From Verrucomicrobiota bacterium (GTDB taxonomy: Bacteria > Verrucomicrobiota > Verrucomicrobiia > CAIQCK01): a stretch of DNA of 64,000 nucleotides. Where the stretch lies: positions 1 through 64,000 of the forward strand of contig JAPLTX010000029.1 in the NCBI GenBank assembly GCA_026397915.1. Reading direction: 5' to 3'. This document shows positions 24,116 through 34,121 of this stretch, one piece after another. The translations under genes and the position numbers were made by a program. Within the stretch, counting starts at the first letter, position 1. Every line of letters starts with the position of its first letter. Under the pieces are notes generated by a model, which was not told where the DNA came from, searched no databases, and saw nothing but the letters and a program-made list of their open reading frames with translations.

Positions 24116-25150
24116 ATGAAACGATCACTCATTGCATTGCTGGGCGCCGCGTTGGTGAGCGGCGCGGTCACAACGGCCTCGGCTGCGTCGGCGGACTGGA
24201 AGCTCGCGCTTCAGGCGTGGACCTTCAACAAGGACACGTTCTGCGACACGGTGGACAAGGCCAAAGCGCTCGGTCTGAAGTATATCGAGGCGTTCCCGGG
24301 CCAGGTCGTTGGCGGAGACATGGAAGGCAAGCTGACGCCCGATCTGGATGCGGCGACGCAGAAGAAGGTGCTCGCGAAGCTGAAGTCGGCCGGTGTCACA
24401 TTGGTGAACTTCGGCGTGACGGGCGCGAAGGACGAGGCGGGTTGGACGAAGCTCTTCGAGTTCGCCAAGGCGATGGGCATCCAGACCATCGTTTCCGAAC
24501 CGGCGCCGGAGCAGATGCCGCTCGTGGACAAGCTCGCGAACAAATACAAGATCAACGTCGCGATCCATAACCATCCGCAGCCGTCGCGTTACTGGAACCC
24601 GGACGCCGTCCTCGCGGCGATCAAGGGGTGCAGCAAGCGCGTCGGCGCGTGCGCGGACACCGGCCACTGGGTGCGGTCGGGCCTCTGCCCGCTTGAGAGC
24701 CTGAAGAAGCTGCAGGGCCACATCATCTCGCTGCACTTCAAGGATCTCGCCGAGAACTCACCGAAGACCCATGACGTGCCGTGGGGCTGCGGGATTTCCA
24801 ATCCTGCCGCCATGCTGGCCGAACTGAAGCGCCAGGGTTTCAACGGCGTCTTCTCGATCGAATACGAACACACCACGCCGCACCTGATGTGCGACGTGCA
24901 GAAGTGCGCCTGCTACTTCAGTCACGCCGCGCCGCTGTCCATCAAGGATCTGCTGGCGGGCAAGGCGCTGCCGGGCGGGTTCTCGTGGAACCCCGAGGAT
25001 ATCTGGGCCAATGTGAAGCCTGACGCCGCCGGCAAGTGGAGCGACTCAATGATGCAGATCGCCGCCGCTCAGGCACCTGCGCCGGACCAGAAGGCCAAGA
25101 AAGACGTTAAGAAGGGCAAGAAGGGGAAGAAGAAGGACAAGAACAAGTAA
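24116..25150 (+). CDS. Exported sugar phosphate isomerase/epimerase-like protein with lysine-rich tail
   Basis: A 344-residue protein with a Sec signal peptide (SLIALLGAALVSGAVTTASA). The TIM-barrel metal-binding pattern is visible as GLKYIEAFPGQ, AIHNHPQPSRYW (His ligand), GACADTGHWVRSG (Asp-His), IISLHFKDL and FSIEYEHT (Glu). The last ~20 residues are almost all Lys, Gly and Asp (KKGKKGKKKDKNK), an unusual low-complexity tail that may bind acidic polymers. It pairs with the Tat oxidoreductase just upstream. A rho-independent terminator follows at 25187. Confidence 0.83.
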   Translation: MKRSLIALLGAALVSGAVTTASAASADWKLALQAWTFNKDTFCDTVDKAKALGLKYIEAFPGQVVGGDMEGKLTPDLDAATQKKVLAKLKSAGVTLVNFGVTGAKDEAGWTKLFEFAKAMGIQTIVSEPAPEQMPLVDKLANKYKINVAIHNHPQPSRYWNPDAVLAAIKGCSKRVGACADTGHWVRSGLCPLESLKKLQGHIISLHFKDLAENSPKTHDVPWGCGISNPAAMLAELKRQGFNGVFSIEYEHTTPHLMCDVQKCACYFSHAAPLSIKDLLAGKALPGGFSWNPEDIWANVKPDAAGKWSDSMMQIAAAQAPAPDQKAKKDVKKGKKGKKKDKNK

Positions 25151-25186
25151 ACAGGCGCGAAGTCACTCGCCAAGAACAGATTGTGC

Positions 25187-25241
25187 CGACAGCCGTGGCG
25201 GTGAAAGGGTCATCTTTCGCCAACACGGCTGTCGCGTTTTT
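25187..25241 (+). terminator. Rho-independent terminator after the isomerase gene
   Basis: A long hairpin pairs GACAGCCGTG with CACGGCTGTC and, inside, GGTGAAAG with CTTTCGCC. It is followed by GCGTTTTT at 25234-25241. It separates the sugar block from the rpsB operon. Confidence 0.85.
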
Positions 25242-25460
25242 GGCAAAGACGTGTTCGACTGAGCGGGGGTGAACCAGCGTATTCCAGTCGAAAAACTGCT
25301 TGCATGGCTGGCGTGAATGCCTACAGTAGCGCGCCTTGAACGTCCCTTCGCCCCGCCAAGCGGGATTACGGGACATAATAACAATAAACCTAACCCCGGC
25401 AAATGCCGGGGTGTCTCGCGGCGCGACAGGCGCGGCGGGATGCAGCGAACGGAGGATACA
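25242..25460 (+). promoter_or_regulatory. rpsB leader region
   Basis: This roughly 220-base stretch must hold the promoter and leader of the rpsB operon. It contains a short hairpin CCCCGGC-AAAT-GCCGGGG at about 25395-25412 and the GGAGG at 25451-25455 that sets the start of rpsB. Ribosomal protein S2 often autoregulates through its leader, so the hairpin could be part of such a site; I cannot match it to a known rpsB leader motif. Confidence 0.4.
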
Positions 25461-26207
25461 TTGGCCGCTACAATTAAAGACTTGTTGGAAGCAGGATGTC
25501 ATTTTGGTCACCAGACCAAGCGCTGGAACCCGAAGATGAAGCAATACATCTTCGAGGCACGCAACGGCATTCATGTTATTGATCTCGCCAAGAGCGCTGA
25601 GCTGTTGCAGGAAGCCTGCGAATTCCTCCGCAAAACCACTCTCAAGGGCGGCAAAATCCTCTGGGTCGGCACCAAGAAGCAGGCACAGGAAGCGATCCGC
25701 GAAGCGGCCGCAGCCACGCAGATGTTCTCCGTCACCGAACGCTGGGTCGGCGGCACGTTGACCAATCTCGTTACCATCCGCCGCAGCGTGAAGCGGCTGC
25801 TCTACATCGTGGGCCTCGAAACCAGCGGTGAGATGGCCAGGATGCACAAGAAGGAAGTCTCCTCGATGCGGCGCGAGGCCGCCCGGCTCCACAAGAACCT
25901 CGACGGTATCGTCAACATGGAGAAGCAGCCGGCCGCGATGGTGGTCATAGACATCAAACGCGAGGAAAACGCGGTGCATGAGGCCAACCGTCTCGGTATC
26001 CCCGTGGTCGCCATCGTGGACACCAACTGCGATCCCGACCTCGTGCAGTATCCGATTCCGTCCAACGACGACGCCATCCGTGCGGTCAAGCTCATCATCC
26101 ACAGCCTCACCGAGCCGGTTGTTGAGTCGCTCGTGGAACTTGGCACCAACCTGCCGCCTCCAGCGGCAGCGGCACCCGCGCCGGAAGCGACCGCCCCTGT
26201 CGCGTAG
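25461..26207 (+). CDS. rpsB: 30S ribosomal protein S2
   Basis: A 248-residue protein starting at TTG 25461, chosen because GGAGG lies 5 bases upstream and because the protein then begins AATIKDLLEAGCHFGHQ, matching the normal S2 N-terminus. An in-frame ATG at 25440 would add seven unconserved residues. Signatures seen: RWNPKMKQYIFEARNGIHVIDL, LWVGTKKQAQEAI, ERWVGGTLTN, AIVDTNCDPDLVQYPIPSND. The C-terminus ends in a Pro/Ala tail. It opens the classical rpsB-tsf-pyrH-frr order. Confidence 0.97.
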   Translation: MAATIKDLLEAGCHFGHQTKRWNPKMKQYIFEARNGIHVIDLAKSAELLQEACEFLRKTTLKGGKILWVGTKKQAQEAIREAAAATQMFSVTERWVGGTLTNLVTIRRSVKRLLYIVGLETSGEMARMHKKEVSSMRREAARLHKNLDGIVNMEKQPAAMVVIDIKREENAVHEANRLGIPVVAIVDTNCDPDLVQYPIPSNDDAIRAVKLIIHSLTEPVVESLVELGTNLPPPAAAAPAPEATAPVA

Positions 26208-26260
26208 CAGGCGCCGCGTCGAAACGTTTTCGTCATCAACAATCATTCAAGTGTAAGACC

Positions 26261-27630
<1,370 letters not shown>

Positions 27631-27634
27631 TGCC

Positions 27635-28201
27635 ATGCCAGAATGCATTGACGAAATCCTGCTGGAAACCGAAGAGAAGATGCTCAAGACCGTCGAGGTT
27701 TTCGAGCGCGAACTGGCCGGCATCCACACGGGCCGCGCCTCCACCTCGCTGGTGGAGAACATCCAGATCGAAACCTACGGCACCATGATGCGTCTCCGCG
27801 ATGTCGCTGGCATTTCTACGCCCGACGCCCGCACCATCGCCATCCAGCCGTGGGACGCCTCCAACGTCGCCCTCATCGAGAAAGCGATCCAGAAGTCCAG
27901 CCTGGGCGTCTCCCCGCGTATTGACGGCAAAGTCGTTCGCATCTTCCTGCCGCAACCGACGGAGGAGCGCCGGCGCGAACTCGACAAGGTTTGCAAGAAA
28001 TACGCCGAGAACAGCCGCGTCGCCATCCGCAACGAGCGCCGCGAGGGCCTAGAAGCCGTCAAGAAGACCCAGAAGGACGGCAAGATCACCGAAGATGAAC
28101 AGGCCACCGCTGAGAAGGATGTCCAGAAGCTCACTGACCAATACGTTGCCGAGATCGAACGTCATCTCGCCGAGAAGGAAAAAGAAATCATGACGGTGTA
28201 G
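27635..28201 (+). CDS. frr: Ribosome recycling factor
   Basis: A 188-residue protein close to the usual 185. I chose ATG 27635 (MPECIDEILLETEEKM), 4 bases after the pyrH stop; a TTG at 27620 would overlap pyrH. Signatures: GRASTSLVENIQIETYGT, VAGISTPDARTIAIQPWD, RIFLPQPTEERRREL and the C-terminal KDVQKLTDQYVAEIERHLAEK. It frees ribosomes from mRNA after termination together with EF-G, and closes the rpsB operon. Confidence 0.96.
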   Translation: MPECIDEILLETEEKMLKTVEVFERELAGIHTGRASTSLVENIQIETYGTMMRLRDVAGISTPDARTIAIQPWDASNVALIEKAIQKSSLGVSPRIDGKVVRIFLPQPTEERRRELDKVCKKYAENSRVAIRNERREGLEAVKKTQKDGKITEDEQATAEKDVQKLTDQYVAEIERHLAEKEKEIMTV

Positions 28202-28263
28202 GCGCGCCGGCGGCGACGAGCGGCCCGCTGCCCGCTTTGCGGACAACTTTTCAAACTTCCGGC

Positions 28264-28291
28264 GTGACACGCGGCGATTCATCACTATATT
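28264..28291 (+). promoter_or_regulatory. Candidate promoter for tRNA-Glu
   Basis: GTGACA (28264-28269) and TATATT (28286-28291) are spaced by 16 bases and lie about 20 bases upstream of the tRNA 5' end. The -10 element is a near match to consensus; the -35 element is weaker. Confidence 0.4.
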
Positions 28292-28311
28292 CGTGCGCTC
28301 GTTCCTCCTGC

Positions 28312-28389
28312 GACCCTGTCGTCTAGTCAGGCCTAGGACTCCGGGTTTTCATCCCGGCAACACGGGTTCGAATCCCGTCGGGGTCGCCA
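28312..28389 (+). tRNA. tRNA-Glu (anticodon TTC)
   Basis: A full cloverleaf. The acceptor GACCCTG pairs with CGGGGTC, the anticodon stem CCGGG/CCCGG encloses the loop TTTTCAT with anticodon TTC, and the T-arm is CGGGTTCGAATCCCG. The D-arm GTCTAGTC...CTAGGAC is characteristic of tRNA-Glu. CCA is encoded. Confidence 0.96.
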
Positions 28390-28410
28390 TTTAATTCCAT
28401 GTGGCGCGTG

Positions 28411-28445
28411 GTGGTTCATGCGGAACCACGGGCCGCAGGCCGTGA
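28411..28445 (+). repeat. Possible GTGG-type REP-like double hairpin
   Basis: GTGGTTC-ATGCG-GAACCAC is a perfect 7-bp hairpin, directly followed by a second GC-rich hairpin (ACGGGCCGCAGGCCGTG). GTGG is the less common alternative to GTAG in REP elements. Only one copy is visible in this window, so repeat status is not proven here. Confidence 0.35.
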
Positions 28446-28488
28446 AGGAGGATTATCTCGCAAGATTGTGGTAAGTTTTTGGTAGGAT

Positions 28489-29898
28489 ATGTTGTTTCCG
28501 CTGAAACTGAACGTCTTCGAACGCTACATGTGGGCTGATGACCGGCCGACATCTCCCATGTCGTTTTTTGTCCGCGTGCTATTCTCCGGGAGGTTCGACA
28601 GGGCGGCCTTTCTGGCGGCATTGGAAGTGGCTCTACAGCGACATCCACTGCTGCACGCCCGAGTTATCGGCCGCCGCAACCGCGACCTGACCTGGATATC
28701 GTCGCCGAATTTGCTGCCGTGGCTTGATCAGGCTGACGAAGGCGTTCCAATGCTGTTTCCAAGCAGTTTTCGTATTGATCTGCGGAAAGAAAACGGTCTG
28801 CGCATCTGGGTCCGCCACGGTAATGATCGCGGTGAGGTTCGGTTCCAGTTTCATCACGCTTGCTGCGACGGCGTGGCGGCAAACCAATTCATCGCTGACG
28901 TGCTTTGCGCTTACGATTGGAAACAGCGCGGGGCGGCAGATTCATCGCTTGCTTTTCAACCGCTGGATACCGAGGGGCTTCGCCGCAGGCATCGCTTGGC
29001 CCCACGCCAGCGGAACTGGCTGCTTCACGGACTGGTTGCCGTTTGGGGTGCCCTTATCAGGCTCCCGCTGTTCTTTCTCACGCGCCCCACACAACTGTAT
29101 GCTCCGGAAGCACATCGCGGTTTTGGAGCCGAAATCCACGACACGATTGTGCCGGAGTTGCTGACGTGGCGCTTCAGCAAGGCGCAACTTGGCAGTCTGC
29201 TGGCCACAGCGAAGCAGAACAGTGCAACGCTCAATGACTTGATGATACGCGACTTGTTTCTGGCGATGCGGGCGTGGAACTGTCGCCACAACGGGGAACG
29301 ACGGCAGTTTCTGCGAATTCTGGTCCCTTTCAATCTGCGTGGGCCTGAGCATAACCGCCTGTCTGCAACCAACGTCATGGGAATAATCAACATTGATCGT
29401 CGTTTCAGCCCAGCCTCTCACTCAAATCCCCTGTCTCTGATGGACAGCATCCGCAGCGAAACAAGGCTCCTTAAGAGATCCCGATTGCCAGCGACCTTCA
29501 TGAATGCGATGGCCGTCAGCGAAAAAGTAATGGGCAGTCTCGATAGAGTGTTTCGGACCGAACGGTGTCTGACCACGGCGGTGTTGAGTAATCTGGGCAG
29601 AATCTTCGGCAATACGCCGCTGCGCCGGCACGATGGGAAGCTGCTCGCTGGTGACTTGGTCGTGGAGGCAATTGATACCGCGCCGCCCGTCCGCACCGGT
29701 TCCGGAATCTCTTGCACACTTTACACTTATGCTGACCACCTGAGCCTGACGATGCTCTACGACCGGCGCGGCTTCTCTTCTGTCATCGCCAAACAACTGC
29801 TCAATCACATCGTTACCCAGATCGAACAGACCATCAATTGCACTGCCAATGAGGCTGCCGACAGCGCCGATGTGTGCTACGACGGGTCTATGGGTTAA
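28489..29898 (+). CDS. Condensation-domain/PapA-like acyltransferase
   Basis: A 469-residue stand-alone protein. The catalytic signature HHxxxDG is present as H122-H-A-C-C-D127-G (QFHHACCDGVAANQF), preceded by the typical N-terminal segment RAAFLAALEVALQRHPLLHARV. This is the chloramphenicol-acetyltransferase-like fold shared by NRPS condensation domains, PapA-type esterifying enzymes and wax ester synthases. The C-terminal half (ATFMNAMAVSEK, TAVLSNLGRIFG, LYTYADHLSLTMLYDRR) fits too. It likely joins a carrier-bound acyl chain to an alcohol or amine. It begins the co-directional group with a reductase, ACP and ketosynthase. GGTAGG lies just before the ATG. Base composition is more AT-rich than the flanking operons. 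Confidence 0.78.
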   Translation: MLFPLKLNVFERYMWADDRPTSPMSFFVRVLFSGRFDRAAFLAALEVALQRHPLLHARVIGRRNRDLTWISSPNLLPWLDQADEGVPMLFPSSFRIDLRKENGLRIWVRHGNDRGEVRFQFHHACCDGVAANQFIADVLCAYDWKQRGAADSSLAFQPLDTEGLRRRHRLAPRQRNWLLHGLVAVWGALIRLPLFFLTRPTQLYAPEAHRGFGAEIHDTIVPELLTWRFSKAQLGSLLATAKQNSATLNDLMIRDLFLAMRAWNCRHNGERRQFLRILVPFNLRGPEHNRLSATNVMGIINIDRRFSPASHSNPLSLMDSIRSETRLLKRSRLPATFMNAMAVSEKVMGSLDRVFRTERCLTTAVLSNLGRIFGNTPLRRHDGKLLAGDLVVEAIDTAPPVRTGSGISCTLYTYADHLSLTMLYDRRGFSSVIAKQLLNHIVTQIEQTINCTANEAADSADVCYDGSMG

Positions 29899-30187
29899 AA
29901 GCTTCATCTCTGACCCTCCTCAAGATTTCATGCAGGCTGCCATCCAACCAGACAAGCTGGTGTTTCTGCTGTTTGGGGCAGGAAAAAAACTGGATTTCCA
30001 TTTGCCGCAGTCAAACAAATGGTGTTGAATTAACTGTTCCTATTCTTCAACATTTTGATTTAGTTGAGGCAGTGAACGCTTGCTGAACCCGAAGGTCGAA
30101 CTCAAGCGATTTCAGCGGATTAATGAACACTATTATCGTATATCGCAACAGAGAGCGTGTGAGAGCGGAACGCTTTGGTCAAAAAGT
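29899..30187 (+). other. AT-richer gap inside the biosynthetic cluster
   Basis: These 289 bases hold no supported gene; the short frames in it lack ribosome sites and conserved sequence. It is distinctly more AT-rich (30000-30080) than its surroundings and may carry a second promoter for the reductase-ACP-ketosynthase part. Confidence 0.4.
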
Positions 30188-31354
30188 ATGACGGAAACAA
30201 ACATCCTCATTACCGGAAGCACAGGACTTGTCGGCATGCATGTGCTTTATGAATTGCTGCGAGAGATGAAGGACGGATCACTCGCCGGCAAGATTTATCC
30301 AGTTTTGAGAACGACTTTGTCTCTCACCGCTTCTCAGCGTATTGACCGAATCCTTGGGAGCAAGTTCCTGCCGCTCTTCTTGGCGGACAACGCGTCGTCG
30401 GTCCGACAATTCATCCATCCAATCTCGGCCGACCTTTGCGACCTTGCCAGCCTCAAGCAGGCCATTCGAAGCTCAATACCCACACATGAGCCTTTGACGG
30501 TCATTCACAGCGCCGGGTCGGTCAACTTGGAAACAACGCAAGAGGCCAGAGACGACGTTTACGCGCACAACTACAACGGCACGCTCAACCTGCTGCGTGC
30601 ACTGGAGGGGTATGCGGTCCGGTTCATCTACATAGGCACCGTGTTTTCCTCGGGTGTTCAACGAGGGCGTATCAGTGATGATTATTTGAACCTCCCGTCG
30701 CATGCCTACCGCAATCCATACGAGGAGTCGAAGGCCAAAGTCGAGATCGAGGTCGCCCACTATTGCAAGGAGAAGGACATCTGTTTTCAGATACTCCGAC
30801 CCAGCATCATCTGTGGGAGGGTCATGGACCAACCGTTATACTACACGCCGAAATTCGACGTTTTCTATGGCTGGCTCAAGTTCTTTTGGCAGTTGAAGAA
30901 GGCGGAGCTGCACAGCCCGCTACGCCTGTGCATCCATCAAACTGCGACGATGAACGTGGTTCCCGTGGATTTCGTCGCCAAGACAATCGTCAAGGCGGTG
31001 CATTCATACGTCGGGCAGCTCAATATCGCCAACCCCGAAGCCGCCAACACGATGGAAATAACCAAGGTGGCCCTTGAACACATCGGCTACGAGAACGCTT
31101 CTTTCGTGGATTCCGTTCCCCAGGACCTCGGCCGAATCGAACAATTTTATTACAAAACCGTGGGCGCGCTCTTCGACAGCTACATTAACAACGACGCAAG
31201 TATCTACGACTGCACCAAACTGCTGTCGTTTATGTCCCCAGCCACAATGCCTCCCATGAGGGAGCATATCGGCGGGATTGTGGCTTTCGCCAAACAGTTC
31301 AACTTTGACGATCGGAAGATTGACCAGGCTGCTTACGGCAGTAATGGTTGGTAA
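30188..31354 (+). CDS. Thioester-reductase-like SDR (NAD_binding_4/male-sterility type)
   Basis: A 388-residue extended short-chain dehydrogenase. The cofactor motif is G10-S-T-G13-L-V-G16 (NILITGSTGLVGMHVLYELL) and the active site is Y178-E-E-S-K182 (NPYEESKAKVE). Segments VIHSAGSVNLE, RFIYIGTVFSSG and LRPSIICGR are typical of the family that reduces carrier-bound thioesters (NRPS R domains) or acyl-CoA to aldehydes or alcohols. The neighbouring ACP is its probable substrate carrier. The start is the ATG at 30188; upstream in-frame sequence is unconserved. It could alternatively be a sugar- or ketide-modifying SDR. Confidence 0.72.
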   Translation: MTETNILITGSTGLVGMHVLYELLREMKDGSLAGKIYPVLRTTLSLTASQRIDRILGSKFLPLFLADNASSVRQFIHPISADLCDLASLKQAIRSSIPTHEPLTVIHSAGSVNLETTQEARDDVYAHNYNGTLNLLRALEGYAVRFIYIGTVFSSGVQRGRISDDYLNLPSHAYRNPYEESKAKVEIEVAHYCKEKDICFQILRPSIICGRVMDQPLYYTPKFDVFYGWLKFFWQLKKAELHSPLRLCIHQTATMNVVPVDFVAKTIVKAVHSYVGQLNIANPEAANTMEITKVALEHIGYENASFVDSVPQDLGRIEQFYYKTVGALFDSYINNDASIYDCTKLLSFMSPATMPPMREHIGGIVAFAKQFNFDDRKIDQAAYGSNGW

Positions 31355-31413
31355 GACGCGCGCCGCACATATTGCTTGAGCAAGAACCAACTTTATGTCA
31401 CGAAAGATAGTGT

Positions 31414-31686
31414 ATGAGTGAAAGCAGCACTGGTAATTCAGAAGTGTATAAGCAAGTCGTGACGGTTATCTCGAAGGTTCTTGGCATCGCCCAGGACGTA
31501 ATCAAGCCTGAGAGCAACTTCGTCAACGACCTTGGCGCGGACTCCTTGGACCGGGTTACGTTAGTCATGGCTCTCGAAGACGCTTTCAAGCGGCAGATAC
31601 CCGAAGAAGATCTGGACCAATTGACGACCGTAGACTCGACCGTTACATACATTGAGAAGCACCTGCTGGCCAAGAGCCAACCGTAG
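31414..31686 (+). CDS. Acyl carrier protein
   Basis: A 90-residue four-helix carrier. The phosphopantetheine serine is S44 in FVNDLGADSLDRVTLVMALE, the canonical DSL motif. The protein is acidic overall and slightly longer than the housekeeping AcpP, with an N-terminal extension of about 10 residues. It sits 3 bases before the ketosynthase, so the two are very likely co-translated and work together. It is probably a dedicated carrier, not the fatty-acid AcpP, which normally lies with fabD/fabG. Confidence 0.92.
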   Translation: MSESSTGNSEVYKQVVTVISKVLGIAQDVIKPESNFVNDLGADSLDRVTLVMALEDAFKRQIPEEDLDQLTTVDSTVTYIEKHLLAKSQP

Positions 31687-31689
31687 CCA

Positions 31690-33075
31690 ATGAGCCGCCG
31701 AGTTGTTATTACCGGCTTGGGCGCGTTTACGTCCATCGGAACAACCGTTGAGGAATTCTGGCGCGGTTGTCTAAACGGTAGCACGTCGGTTGCCGACATC
31801 CCCTCGAAGTGGAACGACTTCCATCATTACAGTTCGCGCGTGTGGTCTCCACTGCCGTCGCTGCGCAACAACAGCCGCATCGTCAACGATATCGAGCGAA
31901 CCAAACTCGACACGGCAGCAGTCCTCGCCATGGAAACGGCCGCCGAAGCCCTCCACAACGCCGGCTTGCCGCCCTCCCTTGTGGATGCGAAGCGCAACGC
32001 CTACACCTTGGCGGAGGTTGACTCTGCCCGGACAGGCGTCTTCCTCGGCACCGGTGTTGGCGGCCTCAACTCGTTGCTGTCGAATGCCGCACATCACATG
32101 CTTTCTTTGCAGCAGCAACGTTTGCAGGAACTCGCAAAGTTGCTCGCTTCACCAGAAAAAAACGAGCAGGGCTTGCAGATCGTCGAACGCATCGCTTCGG
32201 ACATTCTGATTCCCTTCAGAACCAATCCCTTCGTGGTCTCGATGATCATGCCCAATGCCGTCTCGTCAAACATCGCCATCAAGTTTGGCATTCATGGGCC
32301 TGCGCAAACGAGTTGTTCCGCCTGCTCGTCTGGCACGGTGGCCATTGGAAACGCCTTCCAAGCCTTGCGAGGCGGCGGCATAGACATGGCCATCGCCGGC
32401 GGTGTCGAATACCTCTGCGATGAGTATGGGATGGTCTTTCGCGGCTTCGACGTGGCCAAGACGCTTGTCTCGCAAGGCAAGCAGCCGTTCAGCCACGACC
32501 AACTCAACCGTCCTTTCGATCGCGACCGGTCGGGCTTTCTCTTCAGCCAGGGCGGCTGCGGCATCATGGTGCTGGAAGATCTGGAGCACGCGCGCAAACG
32601 TAACGCCAACATCATTTGCGAGATCGCGGCTTACTCGGAAACCTGCGACGGCTACAACATCATGATGATGCAGCCGAACGGCCAGCAGATCACGCGCATG
32701 CTCACACAGTTGCTTCAATCCGCGGGTTGCGCGGGACAGGACGTTGATTACGTGAACGCCCACGGCACCGGCACGCTTCTCAACGATGCCACGGAGGCGG
32801 AAATCATTGAGCATTTGTTTGGGAAGAAGGTTCTGGTAAATTCCACCAAGTCGCTGCTCGGCCACGCCATCGGCGCCAGCGGCGCGCTCGGCGCGCTCGT
32901 GACCGCGCTCTCCATACGACACAACACGACCCACGCGTGCAAGAACCTTCAGAACCCCGTCCGCGACCTCAACTTCGTGCGATCGGTTGGCAACCACTCC
33001 ATCCGAACTGCCGTGACCCAGTCCTTCGCATTCGGCGGGCACAACGCCGCGCTGTTGCTGAAGGCGGTGGCATGA
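31690..33075 (+). CDS. Beta-ketoacyl-ACP synthase II-like ketosynthase
   Basis: A 461-residue thiolase-fold condensing enzyme, about 50 residues longer than FabF. The triad is complete: C212 in TSCSACSSGTVAIGNAF, H358 in VNAHGTGTLLND and H392 in KSLLGHAIGASGALG. The extra length is mainly in the N-terminal half (about residues 40-70 and 130-170), as in specialised ketosynthases of secondary metabolism. It extends an acyl chain on the adjacent ACP by decarboxylative condensation. No acyltransferase, ketoreductase or dehydratase is fused or adjacent, so those steps would come from fatty-acid synthesis. Its TGA overlaps the next ATG (ATGA). Confidence 0.9.
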   Translation: MSRRVVITGLGAFTSIGTTVEEFWRGCLNGSTSVADIPSKWNDFHHYSSRVWSPLPSLRNNSRIVNDIERTKLDTAAVLAMETAAEALHNAGLPPSLVDAKRNAYTLAEVDSARTGVFLGTGVGGLNSLLSNAAHHMLSLQQQRLQELAKLLASPEKNEQGLQIVERIASDILIPFRTNPFVVSMIMPNAVSSNIAIKFGIHGPAQTSCSACSSGTVAIGNAFQALRGGGIDMAIAGGVEYLCDEYGMVFRGFDVAKTLVSQGKQPFSHDQLNRPFDRDRSGFLFSQGGCGIMVLEDLEHARKRNANIICEIAAYSETCDGYNIMMMQPNGQQITRMLTQLLQSAGCAGQDVDYVNAHGTGTLLNDATEAEIIEHLFGKKVLVNSTKSLLGHAIGASGALGALVTALSIRHNTTHACKNLQNPVRDLNFVRSVGNHSIRTAVTQSFAFGGHNAALLLKAVA

Positions 33076-34067
33076 GAATCCTGTTCATCGGCGGGACGGG
33101 CAATCTTTCGTCGGATTGTGCCGAACTGCTGAACAGTCGCGGACACGAAGTCGTCCTCCTGACGCGTGGCCGCTCCTCGGTGCCGCCGCAGTATCGTGCG
33201 GTTGTGGTAGATCGCAAAGACGCGGCAGCCATGCGCTCGGCATTGAGTGGCGTGTCGCCAGACGTTGTCATCAACTTCCTCGGTTATGAACCGGCGGACG
33301 TGCAGTTGGATCATGCGCTCTTCGCCGGCCGCGTCCGCCAGTATGTATTCATCAGCACCGCTGCGGCCTACGTCAAACCCGCGCCGCGCCTGCCGATCAC
33401 GGAGGAAACGCCGCTCGGCAATCAGTTCTGGGATTACGCACAGAAGAAGAAACAGTGCGAGAACTGGCTGCGCGAACAATGGCACGCGGCGCGTTTTCCG
33501 CTGACCATCGTGCGGCCGTCGCACACGTATTCGCCGCGCTGGTTTCCCAATCCTGTCTCCAGTTCGGGCTACACTCTCGCCGCGCGTTTGGAAGCGGGTA
33601 AACCGGTTTTCGTTCCGGGCGATGGCGAGAATCCGTGGACGCTCACGGCGACGAGCGATTTCGCGGTCGGCGTGGCGGGACTGGTCGGAAACGACAAGGC
33701 CATCGGCGAGGCGTTTCACATCACAAGTGACGAGGCTTTGACTTGGAACCAGATCTACGCCGAGACCGCTGCCGCGCTCGCCGTGAACTCGCCGCGTATC
33801 ATGAAGATTCCCGTCGAGTTCATTTGTCAGCAATGCCCGCGGCTCATTGGCACGCTCAAGGGAGACAAAGCCAACCCGGCGATCTTCGACAATGCGAAGA
33901 TCAAACGGTTCGTGCCGGACTTCCAGTGCCGCAAGCCGTTTCGGATCGGCATCCGCGAGTCGGTCGAGTGGTTCCGCCGGCATCCCGAACGGAAGGTGGC
34001 GAATCCAGAAGCTGACGCTGAGTTCGACCGGGTCGCGGTCGCATGGCTGGCGCAAGGTGGCAGGTAG
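33072..34067 (+). CDS. NAD-dependent epimerase/dehydratase family SDR
   Basis: A 331-residue atypical SDR. The cofactor motif is at the very N-terminus (MRILFIGGTGNLSS) and the active-site pattern is Y-A-Q-K-K in FWDYAQKKKQCEN. The later segments FPLTIVRPSHTYSPRW and FHITSDEALTWNQIYAE resemble the CSP41/isoflavone-reductase-like epimerases common in Planctomycetes and Verrucomicrobiota. The start overlaps the ketosynthase stop by four bases, so it is translationally coupled and probably acts on the same pathway, for example on a sugar or keto group of the product. Confidence 0.83.
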   Translation: MRILFIGGTGNLSSDCAELLNSRGHEVVLLTRGRSSVPPQYRAVVVDRKDAAAMRSALSGVSPDVVINFLGYEPADVQLDHALFAGRVRQYVFISTAAAYVKPAPRLPITEETPLGNQFWDYAQKKKQCENWLREQWHAARFPLTIVRPSHTYSPRWFPNPVSSSGYTLAARLEAGKPVFVPGDGENPWTLTATSDFAVGVAGLVGNDKAIGEAFHITSDEALTWNQIYAETAAALAVNSPRIMKIPVEFICQQCPRLIGTLKGDKANPAIFDNAKIKRFVPDFQCRKPFRIGIRESVEWFRRHPERKVANPEADAEFDRVAVAWLAQGGR

Positions 34068-34121
34068 CTGGCGCTCGACTCGCGTGTCAGCTTGAGGCAT
34101 GTTTCGCTCAAACACTATTTC

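Noticed and set aside
29874-30086. Small frame in the gap of the biosynthetic cluster
   Set aside because: It has no ribosome site, an irregular Cys/Trp-rich composition and no resemblance to a carrier or leader peptide.
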